Shown here piece by piece: positions 14,995-20,000 of a DNA stretch of 20,000 bases (position 1 is the first letter of the stretch; each line of letters starts with the position of its first letter). The DNA lies in the NCBI GenBank assembly GCA_009746045.1, contig RPFO01000154.1, positions 9,005,693-9,025,692 of the forward strand, in the 5' to 3' direction. The position numbers and the translations under genes were made by a program. Below the pieces are notes generated by a model. It saw only the letters and a program-made list of their open reading frames with translations. It was not told where the DNA came from and did not search any database. The stretch comes from Mesostigma viride. Its lineage: Eukaryota > Streptophyta > Mesostigmatophyceae > Mesostigmatales > Mesostigmataceae.

Positions 14995-16755
14995 TGATCA
15001 CGTCCTCTCTCCTGACTAAGGAAGGGGCTGGTCAGGTCCCACTGATTAATTTCAGGACCACTCACCTATCACGTGCAGTAACCAGGTCGGTTAAGCGTGT
15101 GCAAGTGTGCCAGGGGCAGGAGCCCTTGGTTGATGACCTCATACTGCCAGCTGCTAGTCATCCAAGCAGTTTGGGCATTGGTCCTCACTCACTTGCTGGA
15201 CACAGCCCTATCAACTACCAAGGCCTGGTGAAGCTCATGTCCTCTCCCATTATGTGTCCCCAGGTCACACTGGGTCTGATTAAATCTGGGGAGGACTGGA
15301 TCTCCAAGAAATGCGTGGAACCTGTCAATGACCTGCCTCCTGCACGACGTCTACTCAAGCTCAAGTTTGTCATCAAGATGAAGGAGGTGGACGGGGTCAA
15401 GGTACCACATGTCAGGCCAGTGCTGAATGAGTTCAAGGGTACTGGTGAGTGCACTGCTGAGGAGTTGTATACCCCTGGCATGCTGCATGATACTTGGAGG
15501 CTGCTGCTGTGTGTCTTTCTAGGCCTTCTCAACAAGGGCTTGGACTATGGCTCAGTGGTGATAGACTTCAAGAGGGCATTTCTGGAGGGGATGCAGATGT
15601 GGCACAGGAAAAGTGGGAGGGCAAGACGCCTTTCTATGTTAGGGTGCCTGCTGTATGGAAAAGGGACATCCACACGGAGTTCCTTAAAATCCTCAAGGGC
15701 CTGGAGGGCCTGAGGTCAAGTCCAATAATCTGGAGGGAGACTCTCAACCGTTTCCTGAAGGAGCATTGCAACTTGAAGGTCTCTCCTGTAGACCCCTGTC
15801 TGTTTCTGGGGCAATGGGAAGGCCTGCCAGTGTATGCTTCGCTGCACGGGGATGACCTACATCTGATAGCTCCCACGTCGTGGCTTAAGGAGCTGATCTC
15901 CATCATTAAGTCCAAGTTTCCTCTGGGTAGGGAGCAATGGCAGGTGGAGAATGAGCCTCTGCTGTTTGTGGGCATGGAGGCCACACTGGTGAAGAAGGGG
16001 GGGAGTGGCGTATGCTGCTGGTGGGGGGCAATGATTATCAAGAGACCCTCATTAGCAAGCTTCCTCCAACCATCACACAGGCACTGTGTCCCATGGTGAG
16101 GGGCATGGTTGCTTGGGTGGCAGGCATTTCCAGGCCAGACCTTATGGTCATAGCCAGGTTGCCTGATGACATGCTGGTGGAGCTAGGGTCTGCCAAGGTG
16201 GCTGATCAGGTCAGGGCTTCATCTGGCATTCTGTTGTCTGCAGTGGATTTATCACAACCCATTTGCATGGAGCTGTATGTGGATAGCTCAATGGACAGCA
16301 GGCAGGTCTCCAAGGTCAGGGGCAGGGCTGCAGGGCTCTTTGTGCTCAGACAGGAAGGCCTGGGGAGTTTGGTGAGCTGGTTTAGTCGCCTGCACAAACG
16401 GGTGGCTGTCAGCAGTGATGTGGCAGAATGCAGGGCTATTTGTGAAGGCATTCACACAAGCCTTTATCTGAAGGAGTTGCTTCATCAGATGACTTCTAAC
16501 ACTCCTTGGCCACTTCAGGTTACCACTCTTCTAAAAACAGACTCCATGGGGATGGTGCAGTTTGTGCACAGGCAGATGGCCAGAAGTAGGGACTTGGATT
16601 ATCTCCTTCTTAAGGAGTTGTCCTCCTTGGCCAATATTGAGCATATCCCTGGGGTTGACAATCCTGCTGATGCTTTGACCAAGCTAGTGCAGAAGGCAGC
16701 AGTGCAATACAAGGTTCTTCAGTCTCTGATGGACCCATCTCAGCAAGCTGTCTAA
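14988..16755 (+). CDS. pol: Copia reverse transcriptase and RNase H (two internal frame shifts)
   Basis: RT begins after a linker. LLKLKFVIKMKEVDGV and VRPVLNEF lead to motif A, VVIDFKRAFLEG (Asp codon 15564-15566). A one-base shift at the G4 run near 15587-15590 leads into KTPFYVRVPAVW, GLRSSPIIWRETLNRFLKE (motif B), DPCLFLG, and LHGDDLHLIA with the catalytic Asp pair at 15851-15856, where copia RTs usually have YVDD. A second shift at the G7 run near 15998-16004 leads into the frame that carries ISRPDL and RNase H: YVDSS (Asp 16282-16284), AECRAICEGI (Glu 16426-16428), KTDSMGMVQ (Asp 16540-16542) and the C-terminal HIPGVDNPADALTK. It ends at TAA 16753-16755. Key catalytic residues of both enzymes are kept. 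Confidence 0.85.
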
Positions 16756-17686
16756 GCTGGTGCATGGTTATAGGGCATTGGAGAGCAGATTGTGTGGTAG
16801 TGTCAGCATTGTGACTGGCATAATACCTGTATTTTAGTCTGTACTAAGGCTCATGGACCATGGTACACTCACTCTGATTTTAATCAGGATACAGCCAGGT
16901 TTTGGCTGGGGTTCATGCTGTTGACTACACAAGGTTGACAGGTCCATTACAGACCATGTATTCTATTTTAAAAGAAATGTATATTTGTACATACTTCTCA
17001 CAATGGTCTGGGAACCTTTATTCTGGGGTTTATAGGGCGGGGTTCGATTCCCTGGTATTATGTTTCTACAAGCTGGCCTGTTCAGGTGTTTGCCTGTTCA
17101 GACTTCCCTAGTTCCCCAGGGCAGGATTTAATTGTTGCCTATGTGTTTCATTTTGTCATTTGTTTGCTGTGGCAGTTTACCATCTGGCAAGTAGACGGGC
17201 GCCGTAAGACGGGCGCCAATAGACCCCTGTTGAGAGAATGACAGGCAAACTATTGTAATACGCCTTACTTTGTCAAGTGGTATTTTAATTGTCATGGATT
17301 TATTGTACTTATATTGAATATGTACTGGGTTTTATGGGATTAGTATCTGGGATTAATGTAACTCACCGCCAGAAGGTCATTGTACTGGAGGCTCTACCGA
17401 GGTGATGGGATTAATTCCTGGAGAAGACCTCATAGAATTAACCTGTATGTATTTAATTTTGTGTGCTTCTAATATCTGGTGGTACTCTGTAATGCCACTT
17501 CCATAGGTTTTTATCCATTTCTCATGGAATGGTTTTCCCTGTGGCAGATCTGTTTCTTTTCCAGTTCCTTAAAAGAAAGGGCTGGGGGAATGGCATTGGC
17601 CATTAAAGACATCTGTTCAAGCTTCAAGCTGGAGTGAAGGACATTTCAAGCTACTTCAAGGGTCCCTGGCAGGGGATGTGATCCCT
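16756..17686 (+). other. Long non-coding 3' region of the copia element
   Basis: About 0.93 kb lies between the pol stop and the polypurine tract. It is T-rich and open only in short frames (69 codons at 16902-17111, not convincing). It contains a duplicated AGACGGGCGCC (17193-17203 and 17207-17217), a B-box-like GGTTCGATTCC at 17041-17051 and TGGGATTA-type repeats near 17335-17412. Copia elements usually have a short 3' region, so an eroded extra gene or a regulatory tract is possible. Confidence 0.6.
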
Positions 17687-17705
17687 AAAGAAAAGAAGGG
17701 ATTGG
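17687..17705 (+). other. Polypurine tract
   Basis: The 14-base purine run AAAGAAAAGAAGGG is followed by ATTGG and directly by AGTT of the 3' LTR. It is placed as expected for priming of plus-strand DNA. Confidence 0.8.
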
Positions 17706-18322
17706 AGTTAACGTAAAGGATTTACGTTAGATGGATAGAGATTGTTACGCTCTTTCCAACGGCACCTTGAACGCCTCATTTGGTTAAGGAACGTAAAAGT
17801 TATGACGTTTCCTAGGCTGTGCCGACAGTACCCGGCGCGCCACTGTGGGCGCGTACGGACACAGGATGTACAAGTGTCACTTTGATAGTCCGCAGGACGT
17901 TGACAGGACTTGTACAGGACTTGATGGTCAATTGATAGGTAGGCGCACTGTAGCGCGCCAGGACCTATGAGACAATTGATGCTGACTAGTGTACGGATAG
18001 GTCCACAGGACTAGCCGTATGGACAATTGATAGATCTGCGCGCCAAAGGCGTGCCAGAGTCTGTGTAATCAATTGATTGACAGTTCAGCTGTGACAGTGC
18101 AGCTGAATACTTGGACGCGTCCCTAGCAAGCTATATGAGTGACTTGGTCACACCGGGACGCTAGTTCTTGCGTGCACGTTCTCTTGGCACTGCGACCCTG
18201 TCGTCTGTGCTGCGTGCAGTCTTGGAAGTGACGTGACTTACGTCTGTGTTTCCTTGTTATTAATAAAGGCAACTTCCTGCAAGAACCATGGCGGAATTCG
18301 TGGCATTCTCACCCTCACAACT
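17706..18322 (+). repeat. 3' LTR
   Basis: It matches 10499-11114 apart from four substitutions (GGTTGTG/GGCTGTG, CGTGCTG/CGCACTG, TTCTTACC/TTCTCACC) and one extra T in TTCCTTGTT. The last shared bases are CACAACT; GGTGG follows. Its internal ATG at 18288 opens in frame into the LINE endonuclease downstream. Confidence 0.9.
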
Positions 18323-18327
18323 GGTGG
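18323..18327 (+). repeat. Target-site duplication GGTGG (right)
   Basis: It is identical to 10494-10498. Removing one copy and the element puts the two LINE endonuclease parts in the same reading frame, which supports these borders. Confidence 0.75.
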
Positions 18328-18775
18328 GCGTCGGTAACGCATCACACTCCGGCCACCCAGAACAAGATCGCAAGGACTTCTTTGCTGCGCTGGAGAACCT
18401 GGCAAACGGCACCCCTGGTGGCAACTACCTCGCTCTGCTACTGGACGCCAACGCTACGCTACCACCGGGTACTGGCGGATGTCAGCACGCCCCCAACGGT
18501 ACGGTCTCCAATGCCAACACTGAACTTTTTGCTGATTCGCTTACGACATGCGATTTGGTAACTGCCAACACCAGCTTTCCGCATAGTCCAGATGCTCTGG
18601 TCACACACACCTCGCCAACTGGCACTGACCGCTCATCGACTATGCTGTAATGCGCAAGCGTCATCAAGGATCTGTACTACAGTAGCTGCTCGCTCGCACG
18701 TGATCCCCCTGCAGGTGCGCTCCGATCATCGCATCGTCACCGCCCGCGTCCGCCTGCGATTCCCCTCGCCCTTTC
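18328..18775 (+). pseudogene. LINE endonuclease domain, 3' part
   Basis: Downstream of the copia element the endonuclease resumes with HPEQDRKDFFAALENL and YLALLLDANATLP, where the D-x-N catalytic pair has codons 18444-18446 and 18450-18452. FADSLTTCDLVTANTSF follows. The frame then breaks near 18630 (an IDYAVMRKR-like piece appears in another frame) and again before SDHRIVTARVRLRF (SDH at 18721-18729), the final catalytic motif. The ATG at 18288 that opens this frame belongs to the LTR and is not the LINE's own start. All catalytic motifs are recognisable, but the frame changes show a pseudogene or an error-prone assembly. Confidence 0.75.
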
Positions 18776-19340
18776 GTAAGCACGTGGCACCGCCTGATTT
18801 GCGAACACTGCAGCTGGTTGAGAAATCTGACGACGCTCTGGAGGACTTCCCTGAAAAACGCGCCCACAAGCGCGCGGCAGAGGCGTTCGTCGACGCGCTG
18901 GACATCCCGGCCAGCCACGCCCAGCTGCCCGCTGCCGGCCCGGCATCGGCCCTTCGGCACCTCGCTGGCAAGCTGCCTGCGGCCGAGGGGCCCTGCTGCC
19001 CCCCCGCCGCCCGCCCTGCTTCACCAGCCTGCACCGGCTCCCCGCCGTCATCCATGCAGGCCCGGCAAGCCCTACGCGACAACCGCGACCCCGCGCCCGC
19101 TACGCCCGCCTCAAAGCCGAATACCACTCGGCCATCCGGCAGGCGACCAAGGAGCAGGAGGACCTCCATGTCCACGAGTACTTCGCCCACCTCCAGGACC
19201 AGCACGGCAAGTACGCCTGGACCCGCCTGCGTCACACCCAACGGCCAGCCGGCGGCGCGCAGCCGGCGCCGCGGACGCCATTACAATTCGTTCAAGTGGC
19301 CCGCCGGAGCGGCTGTACAATTTTTCCCAGTGAGCGCGCT
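18776..19340 (+). pseudogene. LINE linker between endonuclease and RT (decayed)
   Basis: LRTLQLVEKSDDALEDF and KRAAEAFVDALDIPASHAQL follow the SDH motif in one frame. After about 19090 another frame reads ARLKAEYHSAIRQATKEQED and YFAHLQDQHGKYAWTRLRHT. These resemble the region before the RT of endonuclease-bearing LINEs. No RT follows, because the sequence changes into satellite repeats after about 19340, so the LINE is truncated here. Minus-strand frames (18726-19241 and others) are GC-driven shadows. Confidence 0.6.
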
Positions 19341-19451
19341 GCCAAGTGTACTTGTGGGCAAATTTTTAGGTGCCCCGTCACTTCGAGGTACTAAAAATTA
19401 GGCTACGGTACGAATTCAGCGAATTTCAGCGAATTTTCAGTCGAACCAAAG

Positions 19452-19643
19452 GAAGTGACGCCAACTACCAAAAAGTTTCCGTTACGAATTTTCAGCCCAA
19501 CACTCGCGCAAAATGAAGTGACGGCAACTACCAAAATGTTTCCGTTACGAATTTTCACTCCCACACGTTTGCACAAGAGGATGTGACGGCAACTACCAAA
19601 AAGTTTCCGTTACGAATTTTCAGTCCCACACTTCGCGCAAATT
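19452..19643. repeat. Three tandem copies of a ~64 bp repeat
   Basis: Copies start at 19452, 19515 and 19580, each with G(A/T)(A/T)GTGACG(C/G)CAACTACC, then GTTTCCGTTACGAATTTTCA and a variable CACA-rich end. A partial copy (TACGAATTCAGCGAATTTCAG) precedes them at about 19408. Confidence 0.9.
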
Positions 19644-19943
19644 TTAGTAGGGCTGCACGCAAGCTACCTTTCAAAATTTTGCGCTAGTATGGAACGCATT
19701 TCATTCGTCTGGAGGAACGCTGCCCGCCAACTATCCCCGTTCAGAATGTTCCGCCGAAATTTACTTGAGATTTGGAAATCTGAACGTGCGCGCAAATTTT
19801 AGTAGGGCTGCACGCAAGCTACCTTTCAAAATTTTGCGCAAGTATGGAACGCAATTCATTCGTCCGGAGGAATGCTGCTCGTCAACTGCCCCCGTTCAGA
19901 AAGTTGCGCCGAACTTTACTTGAGATTTGGAAATCTGAACGTG
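19634..19943. repeat. Two tandem copies of a 155 bp repeat
   Basis: Copies start CGCGCAAATTTTAGTAGGGC at 19634 and 19789 and end with GGAAATCTGAACGTG. A few substitutions separate them. The first overlaps the end of the last 64 bp unit (CGCGCAAATTTT), so the two repeat types probably belong to one larger array. Confidence 0.9.
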
Positions 19944-20000
19944 CGGTTGGAGTTTCGCGGGGAAACCCAAGTTCCCTAGTAATTCACCAATGACGCGCTT

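Larger units (their letters stand above)
10499..18322 (+). mobile_element. Ty1/copia retrotransposon with unusual domain order
   Basis: The element is about 7.8 kb, bounded by 616/617 bp direct LTRs and GGTGG duplications, and inserted in a LINE endonuclease. The order is LTR, an extra ORF (11080-11845), Gag with CCHC knuckle (12016-13133), integrase then protease-like domain (13321-14994), RT and RNase H (about 14988-16755), a 950 bp non-coding 3' region, polypurine tract and LTR. RT and RNase H are of copia type (DFKRAFLEG; GLRSSPIIW; ADALTK). The LTR pair differs by four substitutions and one indel, so the insertion is young. Most of its frame changes can be placed as one-base length differences in homopolymers. 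Confidence 0.9.

Noticed and set aside
18726-19241. Minus-strand ORFs of 98-171 codons over the LINE linker
   Set aside because: They are Gly/Ala/Arg-rich shadows in GC-rich DNA, while the plus strand has LINE-like sequence.
19408-19943. A CRISPR-like array
   Set aside because: Units are contiguous tandem repeats without unique spacers of regular length, in a eukaryotic retroelement context.

Overview
The window is a eukaryotic, repeat-rich stretch made almost entirely of retroelements nested in one another and in older repeats. No host single-copy gene, rRNA, tRNA or CRISPR array can be supported. An Ngaro/PAT-type tyrosine-recombinase retroelement, a Ty1/copia element and several LINE fragments together fit an algal nuclear genome, perhaps a green alga or prasinophyte. 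That placement is inference only.

Region 1 (1-6232): a tandem dimer of a 310-365 bp repeat. Its second copy is split by a 5.5 kb tyrosine-recombinase retroelement (690-6189). The element has split direct repeats in the order A1-ORF-B1-A2-B2 and a 1391-codon ORF carrying a Gag-like part, reverse transcriptase (RT), RNase H (RH) and tyrosine recombinase (YR). The first repeat copy serves as an empty-site reference and shows that insertion was precise, with an AA dinucleotide shared at both ends.

Region 2 (6233-10080): a mosaic of decayed LINE RT C-terminal pieces on both strands, three copies of a short repeat with a CACGTGAC/GTCACGTG hairpin, an AT-rich insertion at a TA site, TTAA microsatellites, and about 1.8 kb (7704-9300) with no recognisable gene.

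Region 3 (10097-19340): a degraded LINE apurinic-type endonuclease cut in two by a 7.8 kb Ty1/copia element (10499-18322). The long terminal repeats (LTRs) are nearly identical, with AGTT...AACT ends and a GGTGG target duplication. The copia element is the most unusual object here. It has an extra ORF upstream of gag whose start codon lies inside the LTR, no protease between gag and integrase, and a retropepsin-like domain placed after integrase and before RT (Gag-INT-PR-RT-RH). Most of its frame breaks can be placed as one-base length changes in homopolymers, so the genomic element may be far more intact than it looks.

Region 4 (19340-20000): satellite-like tandem repeats, three copies of about 64 bp followed by two copies of 155 bp.
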